Shown: positions 51,316 through 61,010 of the stretch, piece by piece | How the letters are laid out: every line of letters begins with the position of its first letter | Position numbering within the stretch: the first letter of the stretch is position 1 | NCBI RefSeq assembly: GCF_030812595.1 | Contig: NZ_JAUSSZ010000010.1 | Coordinates: 107,966-171,965 of the forward strand | DNA from: Arthrobacter bambusae | Lineage (GTDB): Bacteria; Actinomycetota; Actinomycetes; Actinomycetales; Micrococcaceae | Direction: 5' to 3' | Length of the DNA: 64,000 nt | Made by a program: the position numbers and the translations under genes | The notes under the pieces: generated by a model | Told to the model about the DNA's origin: nothing | What the model saw: only the letters and a program-made list of their open reading frames with translations | Databases searched by the model: none

Positions 51316-54300
51316 ATGCAGGAGCAGGAGCCTCAACAGCAGGAGCCTCGACAGGGTCCGAGGAACGGCGGTCCTGGCAATTCGGCCATGGACCGCTTCA
51401 GCCGCGCCACGCGCGAATGGTTCCTCGGTGCTTTCTCCGCGCCCACCCCGGCCCAGGACGGTGCGTGGAAAGCCATTTCTTCCGGATCCCACGCCTTGGT
51501 GGTGGCACCCACCGGTTCCGGCAAGACGCTCGCGGCATTCCTGTGGGCGTTGGACCGGCTCCTGTCGGTGACCCCTAGCTCTTCCGCGGACGCCCTCCCA
51601 GGGCTTGAGGACAGCCCCACCCGCACCCGCACCAAAACTCCCAAGCGCAAGACCCGCGTCCTATATATCTCACCCCTTAAAGCACTCGGCGTCGACGTCG
51701 AGCGGAACCTTCGCTCACCGCTGATCGGCATCACGCAGACCGCCAAACGGCTGGGGCTTCCAGCCCCATTGGTAAGCGTCGGCGTTCGTTCCGGGGATAC
51801 GACGACGGCGGACCGCCGCGCGCTGCTCAGCCACCCGCCGGACATCCTCATCACCACGCCCGAGTCCTTGTTCCTCATGCTGACTTCGAAGGCCCGGGAG
51901 ACGCTCAGCGAGGTGGACACCGTGATCGTCGATGAGGTCCATGCGGTGGCGGGTACCAAACGTGGAGCCCACCTTGCGGTGTCCTTGGAACGGCTTGATG
52001 CGTTCTTACCGAAACCCGCCCAACGGATCGGGCTCTCGGCCACCGTGGAACCGCGCGAGCTCGTTGCGCAGTTCCTCGCTGGCTCGGCACCCGTGGAAAT
52101 CGTCGCACCGCCGTCGCGCAAGAACTGGAACCTCACCGTCAGCGTTCCTGTGGAGGACATGTCGGACCTCGCGGGGGCTGCAGGCGCCTTCGACTCCGGG
52201 CCAGCCTCGGGACTGCAGCCGCAAGCGTCCATTTGGCCGCATGTTGAAGAGAAGATCGTCGATCTTGTGTTGTCGAAGCAGTCCACCATCGTGTTTGCCA
52301 ACTCCAGGCGTCTCGCGGAGCGGCTCACAGCCCGGCTGAACGAGATTTACGCGGAGCGCCAACTCATGGCGGTGGATGTGTTTTCGGCTGCCGCGGATTC
52401 GGGGCTGCCCGACGCCGGAGGTCCGGCCTCGATCCTGCCGACCTCAACGGCGACACCCGCGCACATGATGGCCCAGGCCGGAAGCACGAGCGGCGCCGAT
52501 CCGGTCCTGGCCCGCGCGCACCACGGCTCCGTGTCCAAAGACCAGCGTGCACTCATCGAGGACGACCTCAAGTCAGGCCGGCTGCGGTGCGTCGTAGCCA
52601 CGTCGTCACTGGAACTCGGCATCGACATGGGAGCCGTGGACTTGGTAATCCAGGTCGAGTCGCCGCCCTCGGTGGCCAGCGGACTGCAGCGGGTGGGCCG
52701 CGCCGGCCACCAGGTGGGTGAGATTTCCGAAGGCGTGCTCTTCCCCAAGCACCGGGCAGACCTCGTCCACACTGCCATCACCGTGGAGCGCATGCTGAGC
52801 GGAAAGATTGAACGCCTCCACGTCCCCGCCAACCCTTTGGACATCCTCGCCCAACAAACAGTCGCCGCCACCGCACTGGGAAGCATCGATGTCGAGGAAT
52901 GGTTCACCACCATCCGCCGTTCGGCACCCTTTGCAACACTCCCCCGCTCAGCTTTCGAAGCCACCTTGGACCTTCTGGCAGGACGGTATCCCTCGGACGA
53001 ATTCGCCGAGCTCCGGCCGCGCATCGTATGGGACCGGAACGCCGGCACCATCGAAGGCCGCCCGGGGGCACAGCGCCTAGCCGTGACCTCTGGCGGAACC
53101 ATCCCCGACCGCGGACTCTTCGGCGTCTACATCATCGGCACCGAGGTCGAAGGTTCGGGGTCCGGCTCCGGCCAGAGCGGCCGGACGTCCGCGCAGGAGC
53201 CCAGTCCGGCGTCGCGCGCTGCCAAAGGCGGCCGACGCGTCGGCGAGCTCGACGAAGAAATGGTCTACGAATCACGCGTAGGTGACGTCTTTGCCTTGGG
53301 CGCCACCAGCTGGAAAATCGAAGACATCACGCACGACCGCGTCCTTGTTTCGCCTGCCTTCGGCCAGCCGGGAAAAGTCCCCTTCTGGAAAGGCGATTCC
53401 CTGGGCCGACCGGTGGATCTCGGCCGCGCACTCGGGGCATTCGTGCGTGAACTCTCCGCCTCGGACCAAGGTCCAGCGCTGGAACGGTGCGAGGCCAGCG
53501 GGCTGGACGACTTCGCCGCCGGAAACCTGATCCAGTATTTGAGCGAACAGAAGCAGGCCACGGAAGTCGTCCCCAGCGACCGGACGCTCGTGGTCGAACG
53601 GTTCCATGACGAGCTCGGCGACTGGCGCGTGGTGCTGCACAGCCCCTTCGGCATGCCGGTCCACGCTCCATGGGCGCTCGCCGTCGGGCAGCGGCTCCAA
53701 CAGCGCTATGGCTTGGACGGTTCCGCGATGGCCGCCGATGACGGCATCGTGCTGCGGGTGCCGATGATGGAGGACGAGCCTCCCGGGGCTGAGCTGTTCC
53801 TCTTTGACCCCGACGACCTTGAGCAGATCGTGACGGCGGAGGTCGGCGGCAGTGCTTTGTTCGCCTCCCGCTTCCGCGAGTGCGCCGCGAGAGCCCTCTT
53901 GCTGCCTCGGCAGAACCCCGCGAAAAGGCAACCGCTTTGGCAACAGCGGCAACGCTCCGCGCAATTGCTGGATGTCGCCAAGAAATACCCTTCCTTCCCC
54001 ATCGTGCTTGAAACCGTGCGCGAATGCCTGCAGGACGTCTATGACCTGCCCGCGCTGAAAGACATTGCCGCCTCGATCGAGCGCCGGGAAGTGCGCTTGG
54101 TGCAGACCACCACGCAGCAGCCCTCACCCTTCGCGAAGTCGCTGCTCTTCGGGTACGTCGCCCAATATTTGTACGAAGGCGATTCCCCGCTCGCCGAACG
54201 CAGGGCCGCGGCTCTGGCCCTCGATTCCACGCTCCTGAACGAGCTTCTGGGCAGGGTGGAACTACGCGAACTCCTGGACGCGAAGGTCATTGAGGCCACC

Positions 54301-56364
54301 GAACTCGAGCTCCAGCGCCTGGCACCGGACCGGCAGGTCCGTGGCATGGAAGGAGTGGCGGACTTGCTGCGCCTGCTTGGCCCCTTGAGCGTCGAAGAAG
54401 TGGCTGCCCGTTTGCAGCCCGAAGGAGCCGAAGCCTCGCCCGATCTACCTGCGGGGCATCCGGCCCCCGGAGCGCCTCCTGCTGCATTGGAGCTGGCGGC
54501 ATTGCATCTGGCCGCCTTGAGCAAGGCCAATCGCGCCCTCACTGTGACCCTCAGCGGCGTGGAACGGTTCGCGGCCATCGAGGATGCGGCCCGGCTCCGG
54601 GATGCCATCGGCGTTCCGCTGCCCATGGGAGTGCCGCTCGCCTTCATCGAACCCGTCAACGATCCACTCGGGGACCTGGTCTCCCGTTACGCACGGACCC
54701 ACGGGCCCTTCACGGCCGAAGAAGCCGCCGCGAGGCTGGGGCTCGGTGCCGCAGTCGTGAGTACCGCGCTGAAACGCTTGGCAGCAGACGGCCGCGTGGT
54801 GGAGGGCGAGTTCCGTCCGCACCCGAGCGCGCCGGCCGCATTGACCGATCCAGGGACAGGGCCCTTGGCGCTGGAGGAATCCCCGGCTGTACCGCTCCAC
54901 GGAATCCCGTTTAGTAGCGAGTGGTGCGATTCCGAGGTGCTACGCAAGCTCCGGCGTCGTTCGCTGGCCGCTTTGCGCGCCGAAGTGGAGCCCGTGGATG
55001 CTGCTGCGTACGGCCGGTTCCTGCCCGCCTGGCAAAACGTGTCCGTGCCTTCTGCGGGCCGCTCCCGCGGCACCCCGGCGCTGCGCGGACTTGACGGCAT
55101 CATGACCGCCGTCGATCAACTCTCCGGAGTGCCCGTTCCGGCGTCGGCCTGGGAGCCGCTGGTGCTGTCCAGCCGGGTCTCCGACTATCAGCCGGCCATG
55201 TTGGACGAGCTCATGGCAGCAGGCGAAGTCTTGTGGTCCGGAGCCGGGTCGTTGCCCGGGAACGACGGGTGGATCAGCCTCCATGTGGCCGAGGCCGCGG
55301 AACTGACGCTCAACCCGGACCCTGATTTCGAGCCCGGTGACGCCCAGCTCCGCCTTCTGGATTACCTGCAGGGCGGTGGGGGCGCCTATTTCTTCCGGCA
55401 ACTCACGGACGTTGCGGGCGGCATGGATGCTGTCCTCAGCGACGACGCCGTGGTGGCCGCCCTATGGGATCTCGTCTGGGCCGGCCGCATTACCGGCGAT
55501 ACGTTCGCCCCCGTCCGCGCGATGATTGCGGGCGGCCGCACGACGCACAAGCAGCCCGCCCGGCCGCCTCGGGCCAGGTCCCTGCGCATGAGCAGGCTCG
55601 GCCGTTCGCAAGGCACGGGTTTGATGGGATCGCCAGGACTCACGGGCGGACGCTACGGCTCGGCCACCGGAACGGCTCCCACTCCCCCGCTTGCGGTTGG
55701 CCGCTGGTCAGCGTTGCCAGCTCCTGAGCTCGACCCCACGATCCATGCACGTGGCACCGCCGAACTCCTCCTCGACAGGTACGGTGTCGTGACCCGCGGC
55801 TCCGTGATGGCTGAGAACATCCTGGGCGGATTCGGGCTGATGTACAAGGTCCTCGCGCGCCTGGAAGAAGCCGGACGGTGCCGCCGCGGCTACTTCATCG
55901 AGCACCTCGGAGCAGCCCAGTTTGCAGTGCCGGCGACCGTGGACCGATTGCGCTCGTTCACGGAAGATGCCCAACTCGCCAAAGCCGAGCCCGTCGCGTT
56001 GGCGCTTGCAGCAACGGATCCCGCCAATCCCTACGGCGCTGCCCTCCCGTGGCCCGCGTTGGCCGTCGACGCCGGATCGGGTCACCGTCCGGGCCGCAAA
56101 GCGGGGGCCTTGGTGGTGATAGTCGACGGCGCCTTGGTTTTGTACGTCGAACGCGGAGGAAAGACCCTGCTCACCTTTAGCGATGACGACGCCGTCCTGA
56201 CGGCCGCAGCTTCCGCCCTCGTCGGCGTGGTGCGCCGGGGAGCGGTGGACAAATTGATCATGGAAAAGGTCAACGGCCACGACCTCTTGGACACCCCCGT
56301 GGCTACTGCGCTTGCGGCTGCCGGGGCGTACTCCACGCCGAAGGGTTTGAGGATCCGTGCCTGA
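51316..56364 (+). CDS. lhr: Lhr-type ATP-dependent DNA helicase (long form)
   Basis: 1682 residues from ATG 51316 (an in-frame GTG at 51265 is weaker). ALVVAPTGSGKT with Walker A at residues 64-71, VIVDEVHAVAGTKRGAHLAV (DEVH), VATSSLELGIDMGAVDLVIQ then VESPPSVASGLQRVGRAGHQ (motifs V-VI). The Lhr winged-helix and DEAD-associated domains follow, then a long C-terminal extension typical of large actinobacterial Lhr. Lhr unwinds DNA 3'-5' and is implicated in repair. It overlaps the Nei-type glycosylase gene by 8 bases, an arrangement conserved in actinobacteria. Confidence 0.92.
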   Translation: MQEQEPQQQEPRQGPRNGGPGNSAMDRFSRATREWFLGAFSAPTPAQDGAWKAISSGSHALVVAPTGSGKTLAAFLWALDRLLSVTPSSSADALPGLEDSPTRTRTKTPKRKTRVLYISPLKALGVDVERNLRSPLIGITQTAKRLGLPAPLVSVGVRSGDTTTADRRALLSHPPDILITTPESLFLMLTSKARETLSEVDTVIVDEVHAVAGTKRGAHLAVSLERLDAFLPKPAQRIGLSATVEPRELVAQFLAGSAPVEIVAPPSRKNWNLTVSVPVEDMSDLAGAAGAFDSGPASGLQPQASIWPHVEEKIVDLVLSKQSTIVFANSRRLAERLTARLNEIYAERQLMAVDVFSAAADSGLPDAGGPASILPTSTATPAHMMAQAGSTSGADPVLARAHHGSVSKDQRALIEDDLKSGRLRCVVATSSLELGIDMGAVDLVIQVESPPSVASGLQRVGRAGHQVGEISEGVLFPKHRADLVHTAITVERMLSGKIERLHVPANPLDILAQQTVAATALGSIDVEEWFTTIRRSAPFATLPRSAFEATLDLLAGRYPSDEFAELRPRIVWDRNAGTIEGRPGAQRLAVTSGGTIPDRGLFGVYIIGTEVEGSGSGSGQSGRTSAQEPSPASRAAKGGRRVGELDEEMVYESRVGDVFALGATSWKIEDITHDRVLVSPAFGQPGKVPFWKGDSLGRPVDLGRALGAFVRELSASDQGPALERCEASGLDDFAAGNLIQYLSEQKQATEVVPSDRTLVVERFHDELGDWRVVLHSPFGMPVHAPWALAVGQRLQQRYGLDGSAMAADDGIVLRVPMMEDEPPGAELFLFDPDDLEQIVTAEVGGSALFASRFRECAARALLLPRQNPAKRQPLWQQRQRSAQLLDVAKKYPSFPIVLETVRECLQDVYDLPALKDIAASIERREVRLVQTTTQQPSPFAKSLLFGYVAQYLYEGDSPLAERRAAALALDSTLLNELLGRVELRELLDAKVIEATELELQRLAPDRQVRGMEGVADLLRLLGPLSVEEVAARLQPEGAEASPDLPAGHPAPGAPPAALELAALHLAALSKANRALTVTLSGVERFAAIEDAARLRDAIGVPLPMGVPLAFIEPVNDPLGDLVSRYARTHGPFTAEEAAARLGLGAAVVSTALKRLAADGRVVEGEFRPHPSAPAALTDPGTGPLALEESPAVPLHGIPFSSEWCDSEVLRKLRRRSLAALRAEVEPVDAAAYGRFLPAWQNVSVPSAGRSRGTPALRGLDGIMTAVDQLSGVPVPASAWEPLVLSSRVSDYQPAMLDELMAAGEVLWSGAGSLPGNDGWISLHVAEAAELTLNPDPDFEPGDAQLRLLDYLQGGGGAYFFRQLTDVAGGMDAVLSDDAVVAALWDLVWAGRITGDTFAPVRAMIAGGRTTHKQPARPPRARSLRMSRLGRSQGTGLMGSPGLTGGRYGSATGTAPTPPLAVGRWSALPAPELDPTIHARGTAELLLDRYGVVTRGSVMAENILGGFGLMYKVLARLEEAGRCRRGYFIEHLGAAQFAVPATVDRLRSFTEDAQLAKAEPVALALAATDPANPYGAALPWPALAVDAGSGHRPGRKAGALVVIVDGALVLYVERGGKTLLTFSDDDAVLTAAASALVGVVRRGAVDKLIMEKVNGHDLLDTPVATALAAAGAYSTPKGLRIRA

Positions 56365-57211
56365 AGGCGACTCGATCTGGCGGGCTGCCGCGGAACTGCA
56401 CAAGGCCCTTGCTGGACAGACGCTGCGCTCCTCGGACTTCCGCGTGCCAAGGTTCGCCACGCTGGACCTGGCTGGATGGACCGTGTCCGAGGTGGTGCCA
56501 CGGGGAAAGCACCTGCTCATGCGATTGCTTGCACCGGCGGAGGCTGCCCCAGGCGCCCTGACCATCCATTCACACCTGAAAATGGAAGGAAGCTGGCAGG
56601 TCTATGCCCCCGGCGGCCGCTGGAGGAAACCCGGCCACACGGCCAGGTGCGTCCTCCGCACGGCGACGGCCGACGTCGTCGGGTTCTCCTTGGGAACCCT
56701 GGAAGTGATCCCGACCCCGGACGAGTCCCGCGTGGTAGGGCACCTCGGCCCGGATCTGCTCGGGCCGGACTGGGACGCCGAAGAGGCCGTTCGTCGGTTG
56801 AGGACCGCACCGGACACGCCGATCGGCGTCGCACTGTTGGACCAACGGAACCTCGCTGGAATCGGCAATATCTACCGCTGCGAGGCCTGTTTCCTGGCTG
56901 GGGTGCATCCTGCGGCGCCGGTATCAGCCGTGCCGGACCTCGCGGGGATGCTCACGGAAGCCAAGGTCCTGCTCGAAGCCAACTTAGGACCGGGACGGAG
57001 GATCACGCGTCGCACCGGACTTCCTGGAGTCCGGGGGCTTCCCCGCCCTGGCTATTGGGTATACGGCCGCGAGCACCAGCCGTGCCTTCGCTGCGGTACG
57101 CCCATTCGCCGTGCGGCCCTGGGACCGGCCTCGGGGTTGGAAGACCGGATCATCTACTTCTGCCCGAAATGCCAGCCCAGCCCGCCGGCTGACGCTACGG
57201 AAATTTCCTGA
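56357..57211 (+). CDS. Fpg/Nei-family DNA glycosylase (endonuclease VIII type)
   Basis: 284 residues from a GTG inside the lhr stop region. MPEGDSIWRAAAELHKALAG carries the catalytic P2-E3 N-terminus. The H2TH part (LGPDLLGPDWDAEEAVRRL, GVALLDQRNLAGIGNIYRCE) and the C-terminal zinc finger (CLRCGTPIRR...YFCPKCQ) are complete. It excises oxidised bases and cuts at AP sites, as in actinobacterial Nei2. Co-expression with lhr suggests a shared repair pathway. Confidence 0.93.
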   Translation: MPEGDSIWRAAAELHKALAGQTLRSSDFRVPRFATLDLAGWTVSEVVPRGKHLLMRLLAPAEAAPGALTIHSHLKMEGSWQVYAPGGRWRKPGHTARCVLRTATADVVGFSLGTLEVIPTPDESRVVGHLGPDLLGPDWDAEEAVRRLRTAPDTPIGVALLDQRNLAGIGNIYRCEACFLAGVHPAAPVSAVPDLAGMLTEAKVLLEANLGPGRRITRRTGLPGVRGLPRPGYWVYGREHQPCLRCGTPIRRAALGPASGLEDRIIYFCPKCQPSPPADATEIS

Positions 57212-57225
57212 CGCTACGGAAAATT

Positions 57226-57257
57226 CCTGGCGCCCCCGGAATTCCGGGAGCGCCAGG
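57226..57257. terminator. Bidirectional hairpin between nei-type gene and yczE
   Basis: CCTGGCGCCCCCGG-AATT-CCGGGAGCGCCAGG is a 32-base palindrome with one mismatch. It lies between two convergent genes (stops at 57211 and 57269). GACGCTACGGAAA is repeated just before it. It is a likely transcription stop for both strands. Confidence 0.75.
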
Positions 57258-57268
57258 AAGACTCCGCG

Positions 57269-57925
57269 TCACGGAGCAGCCGGCACCGCTTCGGAAGCAG
57301 CCTGGGACGCCTTCGCGGGAACCATGAACCGCGGCAGCAAGAGCTGCACAAGCGGCCCAATGGCCAAGGCATAGACAACGGTTCCCACACCAACGGATCC
57401 GCCAAGCAGCCAACCGATGCCGAGCACAACAACCTCGATCAAAGTCCGGGACAAGCGCACCGACCACCCCGTGCGGCGGGCAAGCCCGGTCATGAGCCCG
57501 TCGCGCGCACCCGGGCCAAGGCGTGCGCCGATGTAGCAAGCGGAGGCGATGCCGTTGAGGACCACGGCGCCTGCGAGCATGGCGATCTGGCCACCCAGGT
57601 TCGAGACCGCGGGAATCAGCGCAAGGCCGATGTCAGCGAAGACACCCACCAGAACTGCGTTGGCGAGGGTTCCGAAGCCGGGCATCTGCCGCAATGGGAT
57701 CCAGAGGAGCAGGACCAGGAAGCTGACCACCACAACGACCGTGCCGATGCTCCACCCGATCCTCCCGGCGACGCCTTGGTGGAACACATCCCAGGGATCC
57801 AGGCCAAGGCCGGCCCGGATGAATATGGCCAGCGAGATGCCATACATTGCGAGGCCGATCAGGAGCTGGGTGATTCTGCGGGTCATCATGAAATCATGCT
57901 CCCGAAAACTGGCATTGCTTTCCAT
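57269..57925 (-). CDS. YczE/YitT-family membrane protein
   Basis: 218 residues, about five to six transmembrane segments: LLIGLAMYGISLAIFIRAGL, GTVVVVVSFLVLLLWIPLRQ, ANAVLVGVFADIGLALIPAV, IAMLAGAVVLNGIASACYIG, VVLGIGWLLGGSVGVGTVVY. LGLDPWDVFHQGVA and GLGPWDV-like motifs are typical of YczE. It is divergent from a MocR-type regulator, which is the known yczR-yczE arrangement, so it is probably regulated by that gene. Transport substrate unknown. Confidence 0.88.
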   Translation of the reverse strand: MESNASFREHDFMMTRRITQLLIGLAMYGISLAIFIRAGLGLDPWDVFHQGVAGRIGWSIGTVVVVVSFLVLLLWIPLRQMPGFGTLANAVLVGVFADIGLALIPAVSNLGGQIAMLAGAVVLNGIASACYIGARLGPGARDGLMTGLARRTGWSVRLSRTLIEVVVLGIGWLLGGSVGVGTVVYALAIGPLVQLLLPRFMVPAKASQAASEAVPAAP

Positions 57926-57948
57926 AGCCAGTTTGGAATACTGGTCTT

Positions 57949-59457
57949 ATGCCCGGATCCCTGAACCCCACGGCCATGGTGCGTCTCCTCGGCGCTTGGA
58001 ACACGGGGGCCGCTCCCGCCTATCGCGAGCTGGCCGACGTCGTACGCCTTTTGGTGATGGACGGGCGCATCCCGCTCGATGTCGCGCTGCCCAGCGAGCG
58101 CGCACTTGCCGTCACCCTGGGCGTCAGCCGGACCACCGTCACGGCCGCCTACGCCAGCCTGCGCGAACAAGGGTTCCTCAGCGGCGGCCAGGGCAGCCGG
58201 GGGCGGACGGGCATTCCACACCGGACACTTCCCGTGAGCGGACCGGGGCTGGCCGTTCCGGAAGGGATCCTTGACCTCGCCTACGCTTCCCTGCCTGCTA
58301 CGGGCGAGGTGGTGCACCGGGCCTTTGCGGATGCATTGATTGACCTCCCGGCACTGCTTCCCGGTTTTGGCTATGACGCGGTCGGCCTGCCGTCCCTCCG
58401 GGAAGCCATCGCAGACCGCTACACGGCAGCGGGCATCCCCACAACGGCGGCCCAGATACTGGTGACTTCCGGGGCCCAGCACGCGCTGAACATCATCCTG
58501 AGGACCCTTGCCGGGCGGCAACAGAAGGTCCTCGTCGAGCACCCCAGCTACCCCAACGCGCTCGACGCCATCCGCGCTTCGGGCTCCCGCACGGTTCCGG
58601 TGCCGATGCCGCCAGCCGCCGAGCCTGCCGCCGAGCCGACGGCGGGCGGTGCCGCCGAGCCTGCCGCCGAGCCGACGGCGGGCGGCTGGGATATCGACGG
58701 CATGGTGGCGGCTATGCGGCATCAACGCCCGGCCATGGCCTACCTCGTGCCGGACTTCCACAACCCCACCGGGCGGATCATGTCCAACCTCCAGCGGCGC
58801 CGCTTGGTCCGCGAGGCGGCAGGGACGGGCACTGTCCTGGTGGTCGATGAAACGCTGCGGGAGCTGAACCTCGACGGCGTCAGCACATCGCCCCTCGCGG
58901 CGTTCAGTCCTGCGGTAGTGACCATCGGCTCGCTCAGCAAGTCACATTGGGCCGGGCTCCGGACCGGGTGGATCCGTGCGGAAGAGGACTTGATCAGCCG
59001 CTTTGTGCAGACCCGGACAACAATGGATCTGGGCGGTCCCGTCGTCGAGCAATTGGCTGCGGCCCGGCTGCTCAGGGCTTTCGGCGAACCCCTGGACGAA
59101 AGGCTTGCGAAGCTGCGGCGCAACCGGGAAGCGCTCCTCGGGCTCCTCGCCGAGCACCTGCCCGATTGGCACGTGGAACGTCCACGCGGCGGGCTGACAG
59201 CTTGGTGCAGGCTGCCCACGCCGTCGAGTACCGCGCTCACCGTCGTCGCCCCGGACTTCGGCCTGCGGTTGGCGGCCGGCCCGCGCTTCGGCGTCGGCGG
59301 CGCTTTCGAGCAGTTCCTACGCGTCCCGTACACCCTCGCGCCAGCCCGGCTCGAGACGGCGGTGCTGGCCCTGCGCGACGCCCAAGCCAAAATCGACGCG
59401 TCGCCGCAGCTGCGAAAGACGTTGAAGGCGCCCAAGGAAGCTGCCGCCGTCGCATGA
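57949..59457 (+). CDS. MocR-type regulator (GntR HTH + PLP aminotransferase domain), YczR-like
   Basis: 502 residues. N-terminal GntR winged HTH (LPSERALAVTLGVSRTTVTA then AYASLREQGFLSGGQGS) and a class I aminotransferase domain (ILVTSGAQHALNIILRTLAG, AYLVPDFHNPTGRIMSN, and TIGSLSKSHWAGLRTGW with the PLP lysine). The linker holds a tandem duplication, AAEPAAEPTAGG twice (36-bp DNA repeat at 58615-58650 and 58651-58686). It lies divergent from yczE, which it probably controls. Confidence 0.9.
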   Translation: MPGSLNPTAMVRLLGAWNTGAAPAYRELADVVRLLVMDGRIPLDVALPSERALAVTLGVSRTTVTAAYASLREQGFLSGGQGSRGRTGIPHRTLPVSGPGLAVPEGILDLAYASLPATGEVVHRAFADALIDLPALLPGFGYDAVGLPSLREAIADRYTAAGIPTTAAQILVTSGAQHALNIILRTLAGRQQKVLVEHPSYPNALDAIRASGSRTVPVPMPPAAEPAAEPTAGGAAEPAAEPTAGGWDIDGMVAAMRHQRPAMAYLVPDFHNPTGRIMSNLQRRRLVREAAGTGTVLVVDETLRELNLDGVSTSPLAAFSPAVVTIGSLSKSHWAGLRTGWIRAEEDLISRFVQTRTTMDLGGPVVEQLAAARLLRAFGEPLDERLAKLRRNREALLGLLAEHLPDWHVERPRGGLTAWCRLPTPSSTALTVVAPDFGLRLAAGPRFGVGGAFEQFLRVPYTLAPARLETAVLALRDAQAKIDASPQLRKTLKAPKEAAAVA

Positions 59458-59467
59458 CGCGCGATTT

Positions 59468-59520
59468 GCCAGGCGACGCACAAATAGCCTGGCGACACCG
59501 GAATATCAGCGTCGCTAGGC
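59468..59520. repeat. Inverted repeat after the MocR-type gene
   Basis: GCCAGGCGACGC (59468-59479) and GCGTCGCTAGGC (59509-59520) are complementary with one mismatch, and a third related word, GCCTGGCGACAC, lies between. It is in the convergent gap between the MocR-type gene and the AHSA1-type gene and may serve as a terminator or dispersed repeat. Confidence 0.55.
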
Positions 59521-59538
59521 CATCTGCGCGTCGAGGGT

Positions 59539-60231
59539 TTAGGCGAACACCTTCGCCAGGAACCCACCCCAGGCCTTGGCAGTCAGTTCGGAATCACCGC
59601 TCCCGCTGAAATCGTGCACCGTCATGCCCACAGGGGCTCCGAAGGAGTTGCGGCCGAAGAAGCGATACAGCGCATCGGCCGTGCGCAAGCCCAGGAAGTG
59701 CTGGTTGGAGAAGTCAACCTCCCCGCTCAGCCGGCCCACGCCGTCGAGGTCCACCTCAACCGTTGAACCCTGCGCGACACCGTCCACGCCGAGCGCCTTC
59801 TTCAGCTGCGCGAAACCGTCGGGCTTCTGGGACGACGCCGGGCCCTGGATGTCCGTGAAGACCACGGGCTTGCCGTCGAAGTACTCAAGATACTGGCCCA
59901 AGGTGTGCAGGTAGAACTCGGTGTGCTTACTGGCGCCGTCGTACTGCTCTTCCCAGTTGTCCGCGAAGATGCCGCTGTGGACATAGTGCAGTTTGGCCCG
60001 GCCGCCGTCGAGCGGCTCGAGTACGTGCTCCAGTTGGTTGAACCAGCCGCCCGGTCCATCCATCCGGGTCACGAGGTGGCTGGGGTATTCATCCACCGTC
60101 CTTACGGCCGGCCACTGGTCGGTCGGAAACATCCAGGCCGAGGTGTCCTGGGTGACAGCCTGCCAGACCCGTTCAGGAGTGCCGGGCAGTTCGGTGTCGG
60201 CCACAATTTCAAATTGACGGTTGTCAGTCAT
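59539..60231 (-). CDS. AHSA1/SRPBCC-domain protein
   Basis: 230 residues. FEIVADTELPGTPERVWQAV, PGGWFNQLEHVLEPLDGGRA then HTEFYLHTLGQYLEYFDGKP are typical AHSA1-type START-fold features. The C-terminal part (GLRTADALYRFFGRNSFGAP) belongs to a larger actinobacterial subfamily. The start overlaps the ArsR gene stop by 8 bases, so this is an ArsR + AHSA1 operon, a common pairing in which the regulator controls the pair. Confidence 0.88.
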   Translation of the reverse strand: MTDNRQFEIVADTELPGTPERVWQAVTQDTSAWMFPTDQWPAVRTVDEYPSHLVTRMDGPGGWFNQLEHVLEPLDGGRAKLHYVHSGIFADNWEEQYDGASKHTEFYLHTLGQYLEYFDGKPVVFTDIQGPASSQKPDGFAQLKKALGVDGVAQGSTVEVDLDGVGRLSGEVDFSNQHFLGLRTADALYRFFGRNSFGAPVGMTVHDFSGSGDSELTAKAWGGFLAKVFA

Positions 60232-60862
60232 TGTCCTGTTCCTTTTCCGGAGAGTGCTGCGTATTTGTCTTGAGTGCGGGATGGAGTACGACGACGAGCC
60301 GGTGCTTGCGTGCGCCGCCCGCCGTTCCGGCCGAAGCAGTTCCGCCGTCGTGGTACTTGTCCACGAGCCGGGTCACCGCGACAGCGAGCTCCTCGGCAAA
60401 AGCGGCGCGGTCCGACGCCGAGCGGAAGCTGATTTCGCCGTCGATCGCGAAGCTCGCAAGCTTCTTTTTCGCTGCGGCCGCGCCCGCTATCAGCTTGCCC
60501 ATCTCCTGGACCGTCCGGGCGGCAAGGGCCAGGAGCCAGAAGGCGGAAAAGCGGTCCGAGAAGCGTCGGGGGTCCGGTGCCACGGATGCAAGTGCCACCG
60601 GCGAGATCAGGTACGACGCCGCAGTCGCGCGCAAAACGCGTTCGGTAACGTTGCCCTTCTTCCGCTCCTCCACAAGCTCGACGAGCCCGTGCCGCTCCAG
60701 GGCCTTGAGATGGTAGTTGACCTTCTGCCTGGGCAGGCCCACTTTGGCGGACAACTGCGTGGCCGAGCCGGGCTCTGCCAGCTCCTGCAGAATGCGGGTC
60801 CGGATCGGGTCCAGCGATGCTTCGGCCGCGGCAGGGTCCTCGATCACTTCGATGTCCAACAT
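60224..60862 (-). CDS. ArsR-family transcriptional regulator
   Basis: 212 residues. Winged HTH LDPIRTRILQELAEPGSATQ, LSAKVGLPRQKVNYHLKALE then RHGLVELVEERKKGNVTERV. The C-terminal ~110 residues (SLAPDPRRFSDRF..., then AAKKKLASFAIDGEISFRSA) form an additional helical domain, as in AHSA1-paired ArsR regulators. No obvious metal-binding cysteines. First gene of the operon. Confidence 0.9.
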   Translation of the reverse strand: MLDIEVIEDPAAAEASLDPIRTRILQELAEPGSATQLSAKVGLPRQKVNYHLKALERHGLVELVEERKKGNVTERVLRATAASYLISPVALASVAPDPRRFSDRFSAFWLLALAARTVQEMGKLIAGAAAAKKKLASFAIDGEISFRSASDRAAFAEELAVAVTRLVDKYHDGGTASAGTAGGARKHRLVVVLHPALKTNTQHSPEKEQDND

Positions 60863-61010
60863 GCTTCAATTTTGCATACCGACAACTTTTCTTGTCAAGA
60901 ATTTTTTTCTCGTCGGACGGTTCGAGGGGCCCTCTGAGCAAGCCTCGCCTGCCGGTACCGCTGCAGCGGTCGAAGGAGTAGCCTGCGGGTATCACTGTGT
61001 GAGGTGCAAG

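Noticed and set aside
60717..61010. Upstream extension of the phosphoesterase gene
   Set aside because: The extra 98 codons overlap the ArsR gene on the other strand and lack secretion or domain features; ATG 61011 leads directly into a signal/anchor.
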